Of a stretch of DNA of 64,000 nucleotides, positions 16,033 through 25,474 are shown piece by piece. Position numbers and translations under genes: made by a program. Numbering within the stretch: position 1 is the stretch's first letter; each line of letters begins with the position of its first letter. The stretch is from JADZFO01 sp964512635 (GTDB lineage: Bacteria > 4484-113 > JAFGCY01), in contig CAZEJB010000001.1 of NCBI GenBank assembly GCA_964512635.1, positions 124,001 to 188,000 of the forward strand. The letters run 5' to 3'. The notes under the pieces were generated by a model. It did no database searches. It was not told where the DNA came from and saw only the letters and a program-made list of their open reading frames with translations.

Positions 16033-17362
16033 ATCTCTCCCGCGTGATCACCTTACTCCGCTCCACGCCCGGCTGGTCGAAGGGGTTGACCCTGTACATC
16101 ATCCCTGCGTAGGCCGTTGCCAGCATCCACAGCTGCATCCAGGCGCCGAGGGACTCGGCGTCAACCTGCGGGAAGGTGGTCTCATAGACCGGCCGCCCGG
16201 CCTCGACCAGCGCATCGCGGGTTCCCTCGTAGCAGGCCTTTAGCAGGCTGCCAAAGCTGTGACCGCGGATGTACTCCAGCTTTGCCGGCAGCATAAGGCC
16301 GTCACCATCCGCCGGCGGCAGCTCGACCGGCGGGTCATGGGCCCAGCGCTGGGCCGTCACGAAGCCATAGAGCTTGTCGTCGGGGCCTTCCATATACAGC
16401 TGATTCTGGCTGTGCTGGTCGGTTGTCCCGCGCGCCACCAGCGGTGTCTGCCCCACCCCGCTCGCGCTGCCGTCCACCGTTGTCGCCTTGGCCAGGCTCT
16501 CGGCCCACAGCTGACGCAGCCAGTCGCCCAGCAGCACCAGCCCATCGCCATAGATATACTGCGCGGTCACGCCAATGCCGCCGCGCAGGTGCAGCAGGTA
16601 ATGCAGCGCCGCGAGCTGCCAAGCCGGGTTCTCGCGCTGTGGCATTTTCAGCGCCTCTTGCTGGAACTCGCGTGCGCCGCTAAGCAGCGCCTCAATATCC
16701 ACGCCGGCGTAGGCCAGGGGCAACAGGCCGACGCTGGTGAAGACCGAGAATCGCCCGCCGACATCGCCGGGCACGGGCAGCGTGGCCCAGCCCTGCTCGC
16801 TCGCCAGCTTGCGCAGCAGGCCCTGCAGAGGATCTGTAGTGGCAATGATGCGCGTGTTGATCTGCGCCTCGTCCATTCCAGCTGCGGCCATCGCCTGGCG
16901 CAGGTGGAAAAAGGCCGCCATCGTCTCGAGGGTCTCGCCGCTCTTGGAGATCACGTTAAGCGCGCAGCTCTTCAGGTCAGCCCACTCCAGCAGGCGCGCC
17001 ATTTGTCCCGGGTCGACATTGTCCACGACCAGCAGCGGACGCAGCGGCCGCCCGGGCTGCTCCAGCGCGCTATAGACCGCCTGCGTCCCCAGCGCGCTGC
17101 CGCCGATGCCGCAGACGATCAGCGCCTCGCAGCCCTCGTCAATCAGCCTCAGAGCCTGCTCGTTGCAGTCATCGACCCATGACCCGCCCCAGGGCAGATC
17201 CAGCCAGCCCAGCGGCCACTTGCCACGCTGGCTGAGCAGGTCCTCGTGCAGCTTAGGCTGCGCGCCGTCAAGGGCGTCCAGCGCAGCGCCGAGGCCCTGG
17301 CCATCGCCAAGCTGACGCCCCAGCAACTCCTTGCTTTGCAGGTTCAGTTTCAGTGTTGTCAT
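16016..17362 (-). CDS. pgi: Glucose-6-phosphate isomerase
   Basis: Interconverts glucose 6-phosphate and fructose 6-phosphate; 448 residues, the length of the short bacterial class. Sugar-phosphate (SIS) motifs are clear: GIGGSALGTQ, ISKSGETLETM, GDVGGRFSVFTSVGLLP (the PGI signature), DQHSQNQLY and a C-terminal NPFDQPGVERSK with the conserved catalytic-region Lys. It is the most downstream gene of the alpha-glucan cluster, 62 bp after the GH57 branching enzyme, which fits glycogen turnover feeding glycolysis. The last five codons and the stop are supplied by a palindromic repeat, so the original C-terminus was probably replaced or extended by that element. Confidence 0.95.
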   Translation of the reverse strand: MTTLKLNLQSKELLGRQLGDGQGLGAALDALDGAQPKLHEDLLSQRGKWPLGWLDLPWGGSWVDDCNEQALRLIDEGCEALIVCGIGGSALGTQAVYSALEQPGRPLRPLLVVDNVDPGQMARLLEWADLKSCALNVISKSGETLETMAAFFHLRQAMAAAGMDEAQINTRIIATTDPLQGLLRKLASEQGWATLPVPGDVGGRFSVFTSVGLLPLAYAGVDIEALLSGAREFQQEALKMPQRENPAWQLAALHYLLHLRGGIGVTAQYIYGDGLVLLGDWLRQLWAESLAKATTVDGSASGVGQTPLVARGTTDQHSQNQLYMEGPDDKLYGFVTAQRWAHDPPVELPPADGDGLMLPAKLEYIRGHSFGSLLKACYEGTRDALVEAGRPVYETTFPQVDAESLGAWMQLWMLATAYAGMMYRVNPFDQPGVERSKVITRERLERGL

Positions 17363-17424
17363 AGCGTTTTCATTCGGTGCACTTAAAGCTGCACCTGCCC
17401 GCGTGGCAGCACCGCAGCGCGGTA

Positions 17425-19011
17425 CTACATAAACAGACTATCCCTGTGTGCAATCTCATCCAGGCGCTGCGGCGGCTGGCCTGACTCCAGCCCTTCGATC
17501 AGGTGCCAGAAGTCCGCCAGGTGCCGCGTCACCCGAGTCGCTGCATAGCCCGGCGAAGTGCCGGTGCTGAGGATAAAGGGCCAGTCGCTGCACTGCGCCA
17601 GCAGCAGCTCACGCCGCGCCTGCAGAAGCGCCACCCCGCGCCAGCCCTCCGCGGCGCTGGCCCTCGCCTCCACGCCCATGTGCTGCAGATGCTGCTCAAG
17701 CTGTTGCATACGTCGTCCTGCTGCATTGATGTGCGACACCAGCCATTCATTGCCGGCGTTGATCCAGAAACGGTAATAGCCGCCGTCGCCCCAGGAGCTG
17801 GGGTTCGGCACCAGCACCTGCGCCCGGGGGTGCGCCAGCATAAAATCCTTCGCCGCCAGCGCTTCCACGCTTTGGCTCTCAGCTGCTGCCCGCAAAACGT
17901 GGTACAGGAAATCGGGCCCTTCAAACCACCAGTGCCCAAAGAGCTCGGCGTCATAGGGCGCGACGATCAGGGGCGGCCGGTCCAGGTGCTGCGCCAGCCA
18001 GGCGATCTGCTGCTCGCGGCACCAGATGAAGTGCCTGGCGTGCTCAGCCGCGCGGGCCTGGGCCAGTGCCGGCTGATAGGGCCGCTTGTGCTCAGTCTCA
18101 CCGGTGATCGCGTGATACTTAAAACCGGTCAGTATCCGCGTCGCGCGGTCGTGGATGTAAGGCGCTACATACTCCAGCGGCAGGTCAAAGCCGATGTCTC
18201 GATAGAAGTCGCGGTACAGGCCGTCGCCGGGGTAGCCTTCCTTCGCGCTCCAGACCTGCTTGGAGCTCTCCTGATCACGCCCGAAGGCGGCCACGCCGTT
18301 GGGCAGATAGACATGGCTGTAGACCCCGCGCAGACTGCGCGGCTGGCCCAGTTGCAGGGCGTGGCCGTCCACGAAGAAGTACAGCAGCCCGGCGGCCAGG
18401 AGCTGTTTTTCCAGACCAGGATAGTAGGCGCATTCGGGCAGCCAGATGCCATCCGGCCGGCGGCCCAGGATGCGCTGGTGGCTTTCCACCGCGGCTTCCA
18501 ACTGCCTTGCTACTGCCCCAGGGACCAGCTGCTGGTGCGGAAGGAAGCAATGGGTTGCAGCGCAGGTACAGAGCTCCAGGTGACCCCAGTCCGCCAGCAT
18601 GCGGAAGGCCTGGGCCAGGTTACGGCCGAAGCGGCTGAACTGGTAAGCCACGCCGGTCAGACGGCGGCTGTACATCTCCACCACCGGGCGGAAATCGCTG
18701 TCGCCGCTCGTGCGGCTCAACTCAAGATCGCACAGTTCAAGCTGGCGCTGCAGATGCCGCTCAAAACGCTCCTGCAGCAGCGGGTCAACGAACATCGCCA
18801 GCAGCGTCGGGCTGAGCGTCATGCTGAGGCGGAAGGGCACGCCCTCGCTGTGCAGCTGCTCAAAGCGCGTCAGCAGGGGGACATAGGTATCCGTGATCGC
18901 GTCAAAGAACCAGCGCTCCTCAAGAAAGGAGCTGTACTCAGGGTGCCGCACGAAGGGCAGATGCGCATGCAGATGCAGCGCCAGCTGGCCCCGGGCAGGC
19001 GTCTCAGGCAT
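17425..19011 (-). CDS. GH57 1,4-alpha-glucan branching enzyme
   Basis: 528 residues, TK1436/AmyC-type GH57 family member that introduces alpha-1,6 branches into glycogen. The N-terminal LHLHAHLPFVRHPE is the GH57 conserved region I; the nucleophile is Glu193 in IWLPECAYYPG and the acid/base is Asp354 in APYDAELFGHWWFEGP. The C-terminal helical domain with SSWGDGGYYRFWIN and WPFILSTGTS is specific to branching enzymes of this family. It overlaps the end of glgA by eight bases, so translation is probably coupled. No GH13 GlgB is present in the window, so this enzyme likely does the branching for the cluster. Confidence 0.93.
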   Translation of the reverse strand: MPETPARGQLALHLHAHLPFVRHPEYSSFLEERWFFDAITDTYVPLLTRFEQLHSEGVPFRLSMTLSPTLLAMFVDPLLQERFERHLQRQLELCDLELSRTSGDSDFRPVVEMYSRRLTGVAYQFSRFGRNLAQAFRMLADWGHLELCTCAATHCFLPHQQLVPGAVARQLEAAVESHQRILGRRPDGIWLPECAYYPGLEKQLLAAGLLYFFVDGHALQLGQPRSLRGVYSHVYLPNGVAAFGRDQESSKQVWSAKEGYPGDGLYRDFYRDIGFDLPLEYVAPYIHDRATRILTGFKYHAITGETEHKRPYQPALAQARAAEHARHFIWCREQQIAWLAQHLDRPPLIVAPYDAELFGHWWFEGPDFLYHVLRAAAESQSVEALAAKDFMLAHPRAQVLVPNPSSWGDGGYYRFWINAGNEWLVSHINAAGRRMQQLEQHLQHMGVEARASAAEGWRGVALLQARRELLLAQCSDWPFILSTGTSPGYAATRVTRHLADFWHLIEGLESGQPPQRLDEIAHRDSLFM

Positions 19012-20563
19012 GCACAGCTCCAGTCACGCCTGCGCTGCCGGTGCTCTCGCGTCGGCGACGTTCGCGCAGCAGGCTCTTGTACAGGCGCACATAGCGCCGG
19101 GCACTGACCTGCCAGGAGTTGTCGATTTCCATTAGGTTGCGCTGAAGCTTCTGCCACTGCTTCGGGTGCTGCGAAAAGAGCTTCCAGGCATCCTTGATCG
19201 CATCGGCCAGCTTGCCGGGGGCCGCGGCCTTGAAGCTGAAACCGCTGGCCTTGCCTTCAGCCAGACGGCTGGCCGTAGCGTTCTGGACAGTGTCGCTGAG
19301 CCCGCCTGTCCGGCGCACAATGGGCACGGTTCCATAGCGCTGGGCATACATCTGGCTCAGGCCGCATGGCTCGTAGAGGCTTGGCATCAGCAGCGCATCC
19401 GTACCGCCATAGATCAGATGCGCCAGGCCCTCATCAAAGCCTAGGCGCAGCGCTACACGCTCTGGCTCGGCCGCTGCGAGCTCCTGCAGCGCGGCCTCGA
19501 GCTGGGCGTTGCCGCTGCCAAGAACGACCAGTTGCAGGTCGAGCTTGCGCAGCAGGGGCCAGGCGCCCAGGAGCAGCTCTACTCCCTTCTGGGCGTCAAG
19601 ACGCGTGACCAGTCCAAGCAGCAGAGCGGAGCGCCGGAGCGGCAGGCCAACTGCGGCCTGCAGCGCGCGGCGGCAGGCGGTCTTGCCCGCCGGTTTGCGC
19701 GCACAGAAAGCCGCGGGCAGTGCCCCATCGGTCAGAGGATCCCAGACCTCTACATCGATGCCGTTGAGTATCCCGCTGAGCTTGTGACCTTGCGCCCGCA
19801 GCAGTCCAGCGAGGCCGTGACCAAACTCGTCGGTCTGGATCTCCCGGGCATAAGTTGGTGAAACAGTGCTGATTGCATCGGCGCAGACAATCCCGCCCTT
19901 GAGCAGGTTCAGCCGGCCATAGAACTCCAGCCCGTCAATGTGGAAGAGGTCCCAGCTCAGGCCGGCCGCCGACAGTGCTTCGGCCGGAAACACGCCCTGG
20001 TAACCAAGGTTATGGATTGTCAGCAGCGTGGTGATATTGCGCAGCAGCGGCTGGTGATACTGGCTGCGCAGATAAACCGGCAACAGCGCCGTCTGCCAGT
20101 CGTTGCAGTGCAGAAGCTCCGGGGCCTCGGCGGTAAAGAGGAAGTACTCCAGCACCGCCCGGCAAAAGAAGCTGAAACGCGCAACATTGTCTTCGTAGTC
20201 CTGGCCCTCGGCGTCCTGATACAGGCCGCTGCGGTCGAAGAAGTGCGGACAGTCAATAAAGATGATCTCGTATTCCGGCAACTCCAGGGAGATGAAGGCC
20301 AGGGGATGCTCAGCTCCATCGACCCAGAGCGGATGGGGCATCTCAATGCGGTTGTGCTCAGCTTCAAGCTCGTCGATCATCCGGCGCGCGCCGGCGTACA
20401 GCGGGGTGAAGACCTGAACCCGATGGCCCGTCCGTCCCAGCGCCCGCGGCAGCGCGGCCGAAACATCCGCCAGCCCGCCGGTCTTGCTGAAGGGAAGGAG
20501 CTCAGAGGTCGCGAAGGCAATCTTCATCCCCGGCTGCGTTCCCAGCTTTCCCTTGGCAGACAT
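19004..20563 (-). CDS. glgA: Glycogen synthase (GT5)
   Basis: Transfers glucose from ADP-glucose to a growing alpha-1,4 glucan; 519 residues in two Rossmann (GT-B) domains. The ADP-glucose-binding motif KTGGLADV is at about residue 27, with TIHNLGYQG and the C-terminal PSLYEPCGLSQMYA and GGLSDTV. The start at 20563 has GGAGGG ten bases upstream, inside the end of glgC, and gives 12 residues before the usual MKIAFATSE start; the ATG at 20527 is the alternative. It overlaps glgC by one base and the branching enzyme by eight. Confidence 0.95.
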   Translation of the reverse strand: MSAKGKLGTQPGMKIAFATSELLPFSKTGGLADVSAALPRALGRTGHRVQVFTPLYAGARRMIDELEAEHNRIEMPHPLWVDGAEHPLAFISLELPEYEIIFIDCPHFFDRSGLYQDAEGQDYEDNVARFSFFCRAVLEYFLFTAEAPELLHCNDWQTALLPVYLRSQYHQPLLRNITTLLTIHNLGYQGVFPAEALSAAGLSWDLFHIDGLEFYGRLNLLKGGIVCADAISTVSPTYAREIQTDEFGHGLAGLLRAQGHKLSGILNGIDVEVWDPLTDGALPAAFCARKPAGKTACRRALQAAVGLPLRRSALLLGLVTRLDAQKGVELLLGAWPLLRKLDLQLVVLGSGNAQLEAALQELAAAEPERVALRLGFDEGLAHLIYGGTDALLMPSLYEPCGLSQMYAQRYGTVPIVRRTGGLSDTVQNATASRLAEGKASGFSFKAAAPGKLADAIKDAWKLFSQHPKQWQKLQRNLMEIDNSWQVSARRYVRLYKSLLRERRRRESTGSAGVTGAVHA

Positions 20564-21912
20564 CAGCCCTGGCCCTCCCCGAACATCTGGTCCTCCTCGG
20601 GCTGGTGCACTGATCCACTCTTGTGGCCGCGGGCACGGATCGTGCCCGGAGGCGGTGTGAAATCGAGGCTGCGTACCGGGCCTTTGCGCGGGACAAACAC
20701 GCCACGAGGAATAACCACCAGGCCGCTGGGCGTGACGGTGAAGCGCTCGGCATCGGCTGCCGGGTCGACCCCAACTTCAGCGCCGTCTTCCACGGTCACA
20801 TACTTGTCGCAGATGGTCCGGTGCATCCGGACATTGCGGCCGATGTTGCAGCCCTGCAGCAGGATGCTGTCACTCACTTCGCTATAGCTGTGAACAAAGT
20901 TGTTGTTGAAGACAACACAGCCATTCACGCTGGCGCCGCTGATGATCGTACCGTTAGCCACGATGCTGTCCACGGCCATGCCGCGGCGTCCGTCCTCATC
21001 AAAGACGAACTTCACCGGTGGATACTGCAGCAGGCTTGAGCGGATCGGCCAGTCATAGTTGTACAGGTTCAGCTGCGGCTTGACTGCGCGCAGGTCCATG
21101 CTGGCATCGTAGTAGGCGTCCAGGGTGCCAACATCGCGCCAGTAGCCGCGCTGCTCAGCGGACTCTCCCGGGATCTCGTTATCCATGAAGTTGTAGGCAT
21201 AGACGGGATACTCCGTAATCATTCGCGGAATCACGTCCTTGCCGAAGTCATGCGAAGAGTCTTCGCGGGCGTGGTCTTCCATCAGCACACGCCGCAGGGC
21301 CGGCAGCTTGAAGATGTAGTTGCCCATGCTGACCAGCGCCAGATCCGGATGCCCGGGGATCGGCTTGGGGTCGGCCGGTTTCTCTTCGAAACCGATGATG
21401 CGCCAGTGCTCGTCAACCTCGATGATACCGAACTGGCCCGCGGCTTCCCTGCGGTTGAAGGGCAGGCAGGCCACAGTACAGGCTGAGCGCATGTCGTGAT
21501 GGAAGCTCAGCATCTGGCGCACATCCATCTTGTAGATATGGTCGCCGCCGAAGATAGCCACGTCCATCGGGCTTTCATCAAGGATCAGCTCAAGATTCTG
21601 ATAGATCGCATCCGCCGTGCCGCGGTACCAGTCGCTGGCGTTCCCAAGCTGGGCCGGTACGGCATCAACGTAGTTCTCGGTCAAAGAGCCGAAGTTGTAG
21701 CCCCGCGCAATGTGGATCAGCAGGGAGTTGCTCAGGTACTGCGTCAGCACCTTGATGCGCATAAATCCGCTGTTGATGAAGTTGCTCAGCACGAAATCGA
21801 TAATGCGATAGCGGGCGCCAAAGGGCACCGCCGGTTTGGCGCGCTCCGCGGTCAGCGGCCAGAGGCGCTCGCCCTTGCCGCCGGCCATGATCATGACCAG
21901 TGTGTTAATCAT
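20563..21912 (-). CDS. glgC: Glucose-1-phosphate adenylyltransferase (ADP-glucose pyrophosphorylase)
   Basis: Makes ADP-glucose, the committed step of glycogen synthesis; about 449 residues. The nucleotidyltransferase signature MAGGKGERLWPLT is at the start, with KPAVPFGARYRIIDF, GTADAIYQN, GFEEKP and the substrate-binding FGKDVIPRM; the C-terminal half is a left-handed beta-helix. Start is the ATG at 21912, in an ATGA overlap with the DUF4912 stop and with GGAG nine bases upstream; a TTG five codons earlier is less likely. A C-terminal tail of about 35 residues (SLDFTPPPGTIRARGHKSG) exceeds the usual length. Confidence 0.95.
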   Translation of the reverse strand: MINTLVMIMAGGKGERLWPLTAERAKPAVPFGARYRIIDFVLSNFINSGFMRIKVLTQYLSNSLLIHIARGYNFGSLTENYVDAVPAQLGNASDWYRGTADAIYQNLELILDESPMDVAIFGGDHIYKMDVRQMLSFHHDMRSACTVACLPFNRREAAGQFGIIEVDEHWRIIGFEEKPADPKPIPGHPDLALVSMGNYIFKLPALRRVLMEDHAREDSSHDFGKDVIPRMITEYPVYAYNFMDNEIPGESAEQRGYWRDVGTLDAYYDASMDLRAVKPQLNLYNYDWPIRSSLLQYPPVKFVFDEDGRRGMAVDSIVANGTIISGASVNGCVVFNNNFVHSYSEVSDSILLQGCNIGRNVRMHRTICDKYVTVEDGAEVGVDPAADAERFTVTPSGLVVIPRGVFVPRKGPVRSLDFTPPPGTIRARGHKSGSVHQPEEDQMFGEGQG

Positions 21913-22580
21913 CCGCGTCTGCTCCAAAGGCTTCCGGCTGAACTGCCTTCAGTTCTGCCGGGGCGGTCGCCGGGCCAGCCGGCGGGATCCATATTCTGGG
22001 CCAGCGCCGCGATGCTTGCCGCACTCAGCTGTCCGCCGCCCGTCGAGGACAGCATCGTGAGCTGCCCGTCCGGCGCCGCGCCATAATTGACGAATAGTTC
22101 GGTAAAGTCGCCATCCACCGGCTCCGTGCGCGGCATCAGCAGCGGGCCGGCACTGGCCAGCAGGTGCCAGGCGTTGCCGGCCTGGAAGCCCAGTTCAGCG
22201 CGCAGCCAGGTATCAGGACGACGCAGTTCGATGAACCAGCGCCCCAGCTCGCCATACAGCTCGCGGCGCGCCAGCTCGGTGTCAGGTGCATCCGCGTGTG
22301 TCAGCCGCAAGGTCAGCACGCGCTGCTGCCAGCACGCCGTACCGAGTTCACGTTCGGCACGCTCAAGCTGTTGCGCGCATAGCTCCCAGGAGATGAAGAC
22401 AAAATCGGGATCGACCACCAGCAACTCAAAGAGCGGCATACCGTAGCGGACGGGCAGCTCGGCCGGCACAAATGGTGGCGGCCCGCCGGGCCCGGGAGCC
22501 AGGCGCGACAAATCGCCTTCAATGATGGTCAGTGAGGCACTGTGCGGGTACTGGCCTGATTTGGACTGCAGCTTCTCCAT
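21909..22580 (-). CDS. DUF4912 protein of the alpha-glucan cluster
   Basis: 223 residues. The central segment FELLVVDPDFVFISWEL is the hallmark of DUF4912, a beta-sandwich domain that recurs beside GH57 and glycogen genes and in some cases resembles a carbohydrate-binding fold. The flanking tails are Gly/Pro-rich and low in complexity. It sits between the GH57 glucanotransferase and glgC with one-base and four-base overlaps, so it is co-translated with them and probably takes part in alpha-glucan handling; the exact job is unknown. Confidence 0.85.
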   Translation of the reverse strand: MEKLQSKSGQYPHSASLTIIEGDLSRLAPGPGGPPPFVPAELPVRYGMPLFELLVVDPDFVFISWELCAQQLERAERELGTACWQQRVLTLRLTHADAPDTELARRELYGELGRWFIELRRPDTWLRAELGFQAGNAWHLLASAGPLLMPRTEPVDGDFTELFVNYGAAPDGQLTMLSSTGGGQLSAASIAALAQNMDPAGWPGDRPGRTEGSSAGSLWSRRG

Positions 22581-24865
22581 TAGGCCTCCTGATCCTGCCT
22601 CTCCAGCGCTGCGATGCCAAGGCGCAGATTGATGCCGCCGCGCAGCGCGGCAGGCTGATAGCCCAGCATTATACAGGTGCCCTGATAAGTCCGCTCGAAT
22701 CCGCCCTCACTGCTGGAGACCGTATAAACAGGATAGCTGAGCAGCTGCGCCGCCTTGTCCAGCTCCAGGCTGAGCTTGATTTTCTGCCAGCCGTCGACCA
22801 GGCTCAGGCTGCGCAGACCCTCGTGTTCCAGCGCCTGATTCAGCTCGACGCGGCTGCGGTTAAGCTCCATAAAGCGGTCCGGCGCGCTGTCGGTCAGTAC
22901 CGTGAAATTGAACTCCAGCCAGTAGAGGCCATGCCCGACCGGTGCCTGGCCCTCGGCCAGTTCTACCTGTAGTTCCAGCACACCGTCGGCACCCAGCGCC
23001 ACCTGCTTGCGCAGCTTGAAATCGCCGTGGTCGACCAGAGCGCTGATCCCGGTGTGCGGCGTGTCGTGCAGCTCCAGGGCTGTGGCACAGTGGTATTCGC
23101 GGAAGGCAAAAGTGGGTGCATCGGACCCGGCCTCGGTGCGCCACAGTAGCTGCTCCGCGCTGCGTACTGTGCTGAAGTATCCGCTGAAGCTGACTCGCTG
23201 ATGCGGGTCGACCACGAGTCTCCGCTCCAGACCCTCCTCCTTCAGCACCACGCGGTCGTGGATGCTCTCATGCTCACCAGCCGTGTGCGTGCTGGCGTCC
23301 TCAACCTTGTGATGGTAGTGCTCCCGGCGCCGAGCCAGTACGTCGGTCCAGCAGAAGCGCGCGGGGTAATAGTCCAGCCGCCGCAGGCACAGGCCGTGGG
23401 CGCCATCGAGCCAGGCACACAGCTGCCCGGCCTGCTCCAGCAGGAAGTCAGATTTGCCGCCAGCAGCCTGCATCTGCAGGTACTCCAGGCTGGCCTCGGG
23501 CTGCGCTTCGGTCCAGTTATCGTCCAGCATCCGTATGCGTGAACCGGCGAAGGGCAGCCGGGCGTAGACACCGCTGCCGCCCCGTCCAGCCAGCAGCTCG
23601 GGCTGGCCTTCAAGGTTGCTGCCCCCGTCGAGCAGCTCCGTCAGCCCCTCGTGCCGCCAGGGGGCAGCCTGCAGCAGCCGTCGACGCGACTGCTGCTCGG
23701 GTGTATCAAGCAGGGTCGAGGCTTCAATGCTGCTGCTCAGCGCCTCGGCCTCCAGCAGGTTGCTGGTCAGCGCCGCCCGCAGGTAGTTCAGGTAAAGACC
23801 GCCGAAAACGCCGTGCCAGTAGGCACAGTTGCACTGCGCCCGTTGCAGCGCCGCCCTGGCCTGAACATAGCTCTGCGAATCGGCCTCGCCGCCCATCACG
23901 GCTAGTCGCCGTGAGGTCGAACACATCCGGCGATAGAAGTCATGCACTTCGGGATACTTAACCAGAAAGTTGCGCCAGTGCCCTGGCGGGTCGCCGGCAG
24001 CGCTGTCCGGGTCGACCCGCGCCCATTCGCCCATTTCCTTATAGCTGCGGCAGGGAATATAGGCCTGGCCTGCCGGCGCGCGCTGCTGCAGAATCTCTCC
24101 CGGCAACAGCTGGCGCACCCAGGACTGCTCCTCGGTCAATGCGCTGAAGAAGTCCCCAAGCCAGCCCTTGTCATAGACCCACTCGTAGGTGTCGGGCCAG
24201 ACGCCGAACTTCTCGCCGTCGTCGCCGAAGACCACCAGCGGCGTCTCGGCGCTTTGGTTCATCAGGGTCCGCAGATAATCGAAGGTCTCCTGCACCGGCT
24301 GGAAAGGCAGCGTGTAACGCAGCTTCTGGCTGATCGGCAACAGCTTGAGCGTTTGGCCTTCAAACTCTGTGCTGAAGTAGCCCGTGCTGATGTCCCTGGG
24401 CAGCGCATTACCTTCGAAGTGGTAGTCATCAAGCAGTGTGTAGCGGTAGTACATCCCGGCGATCTGTGCCAGTTGCGGCTCCCAGACACGCTCAGGCGTC
24501 CACATGCCGGTCGCCCAGACGCCAAAGTGCTGGCTGAGGTACGCCTGCATGGAGGCCAGCTGCTGGTGCGCATCAGTCTGCGGTATCAGGGGCAGTATCG
24601 GCTCCTGCATGCCACCACCAAGCAGCTCCAGCTGACCCCGTGAGAGCAGTTCACGCACCAGCTCGAAGTACTCCGGCCGCCGCGTCTCCAGCCACTCCAG
24701 CAGGCAGCCGCTGGTATGCAGCCCCAGGCGCACCGCGGGATAGTCCAGCAGCAGACGCAGGAATGGCAGGTAAGCCTTGTCACAGGCCTCATGGATAACA
24801 TGATCGAAGTTGCCCACCGGCTGGTGGTTGTGGATCACAAGCGCAAGTTGAACGGATTCTGCCAC
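22580..24865 (-). CDS. GH57 4-alpha-glucanotransferase (amylase family)
   Basis: 761 residues. The N-terminal LVIHNHQPVGNFD is GH57 region I; catalytic Glu125 is in GMWTPERVWEP and catalytic Asp216 in VFGDDGEKFGVWP, positions close to those of the characterised Thermococcus litoralis enzyme (Glu123, Asp214). The C-terminal half is a beta-sandwich that matches the DUF1925/DUF1926 architecture. The enzyme should disproportionate or trim alpha-1,4-glucans during glycogen turnover. It is the first gene of the cluster and starts with GTG six bases after a GATAAT hexamer. Confidence 0.92.
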   Translation of the reverse strand: MAESVQLALVIHNHQPVGNFDHVIHEACDKAYLPFLRLLLDYPAVRLGLHTSGCLLEWLETRRPEYFELVRELLSRGQLELLGGGMQEPILPLIPQTDAHQQLASMQAYLSQHFGVWATGMWTPERVWEPQLAQIAGMYYRYTLLDDYHFEGNALPRDISTGYFSTEFEGQTLKLLPISQKLRYTLPFQPVQETFDYLRTLMNQSAETPLVVFGDDGEKFGVWPDTYEWVYDKGWLGDFFSALTEEQSWVRQLLPGEILQQRAPAGQAYIPCRSYKEMGEWARVDPDSAAGDPPGHWRNFLVKYPEVHDFYRRMCSTSRRLAVMGGEADSQSYVQARAALQRAQCNCAYWHGVFGGLYLNYLRAALTSNLLEAEALSSSIEASTLLDTPEQQSRRRLLQAAPWRHEGLTELLDGGSNLEGQPELLAGRGGSGVYARLPFAGSRIRMLDDNWTEAQPEASLEYLQMQAAGGKSDFLLEQAGQLCAWLDGAHGLCLRRLDYYPARFCWTDVLARRREHYHHKVEDASTHTAGEHESIHDRVVLKEEGLERRLVVDPHQRVSFSGYFSTVRSAEQLLWRTEAGSDAPTFAFREYHCATALELHDTPHTGISALVDHGDFKLRKQVALGADGVLELQVELAEGQAPVGHGLYWLEFNFTVLTDSAPDRFMELNRSRVELNQALEHEGLRSLSLVDGWQKIKLSLELDKAAQLLSYPVYTVSSSEGGFERTYQGTCIMLGYQPAALRGGINLRLGIAALERQDQEA

Positions 24866-24871
24866 AGCCTG

Positions 24872-24877
24872 ATTATC
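24872..24877 (-). promoter_or_regulatory. Candidate -10 box of the alpha-glucan operon (leaderless)
   Basis: GATAAT on the minus strand, six bases before GTG at 24865, with TTGCCT 15 bases further upstream as a possible -35. Lies in the 44-bp gap after acpS. Confidence 0.5.
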
Positions 24878-24909
24878 GCAGGGGACTGGTTAAGGCAAAG
24901 TTAGGCCGC

Positions 24910-25428
24910 TCAGATTGCCTCGGTATCCAGTGACCAGCCGGGATGGCTGCTGACCGCCAAAGCTGCTTCCGGCAGCAGCTCCAACACTGCAAAGGCGGTG
25001 CAGTAGGTGTCGTCGTGGGTCAGGCTGATTCGCAGATTGATCAGGCCAGCATGCTGCGGCTCACGGCCCCAGATGTGCCGGTAACGCTCTTCCAGCCCGC
25101 TGACGATCAGAGGGTGCAGCAGGAAATAGGGTTCGCCGCTGGGATACTGGCGGATGCTGACCTTCTTTCGCCGATACCAGACCTGTGTCGCCTTGAAAAA
25201 GGCCTCGCGGGCCGCAAAGCACGCAGCGAGATGGGCATAGGGGGCGTGGAGGTTGCTCAGGCTTCGCCGCACCTCGTGCTCTGTAAACATCTTCTCCATG
25301 AAGCGGCTGGGGAAGGCCTGCTTCCCTGCCGCCGGCGCGTCCGAATCTGACGCGGCCTCGCCGCGGCACTTGGCCGCAACCCGAGCTATCTCCGTGCTGT
25401 CTACGCCTATACCAACGATCACCCGCAT
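24910..25428 (-). CDS. acpS: Holo-[acyl-carrier-protein] synthase
   Basis: Transfers 4'-phosphopantetheine from CoA to acyl carrier protein. The 172 residues include GIGVDSTEIARV with the Mg-binding Asp10, RFMEKMFTEHEV, AACFAAREAFFKA with the second Mg ligand Glu, and SLTHDDTYCTAFAVLE near the C-terminus. It is about 45 residues longer than usual, with an extra segment at residues 18-40 (CRGEAASDSDAPAAGK) and a C-terminal tail. It lies 44 bp upstream of the alpha-glucan operon on the same strand; no functional link is implied. Confidence 0.92.
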   Translation of the reverse strand: MRVIVGIGVDSTEIARVAAKCRGEAASDSDAPAAGKQAFPSRFMEKMFTEHEVRRSLSNLHAPYAHLAACFAAREAFFKATQVWYRRKKVSIRQYPSGEPYFLLHPLIVSGLEERYRHIWGREPQHAGLINLRISLTHDDTYCTAFAVLELLPEAALAVSSHPGWSLDTEAI

Positions 25429-25474
25429 AGGTTAGCAGCAACTGCGCGCTTGTCCTCCTGAGCTACCACGGCAT

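Noticed and set aside
17503..19107. Plus-strand open frame of 534 codons across the branching enzyme
   Set aside because: Antisense to a well-conserved GH57 gene; composition and lack of motifs mark it as a GC-rich shadow.
23942..24643. Plus-strand open frame of 233 codons within the GH57 glucanotransferase
   Set aside because: Antisense shadow of an intact enzyme gene.
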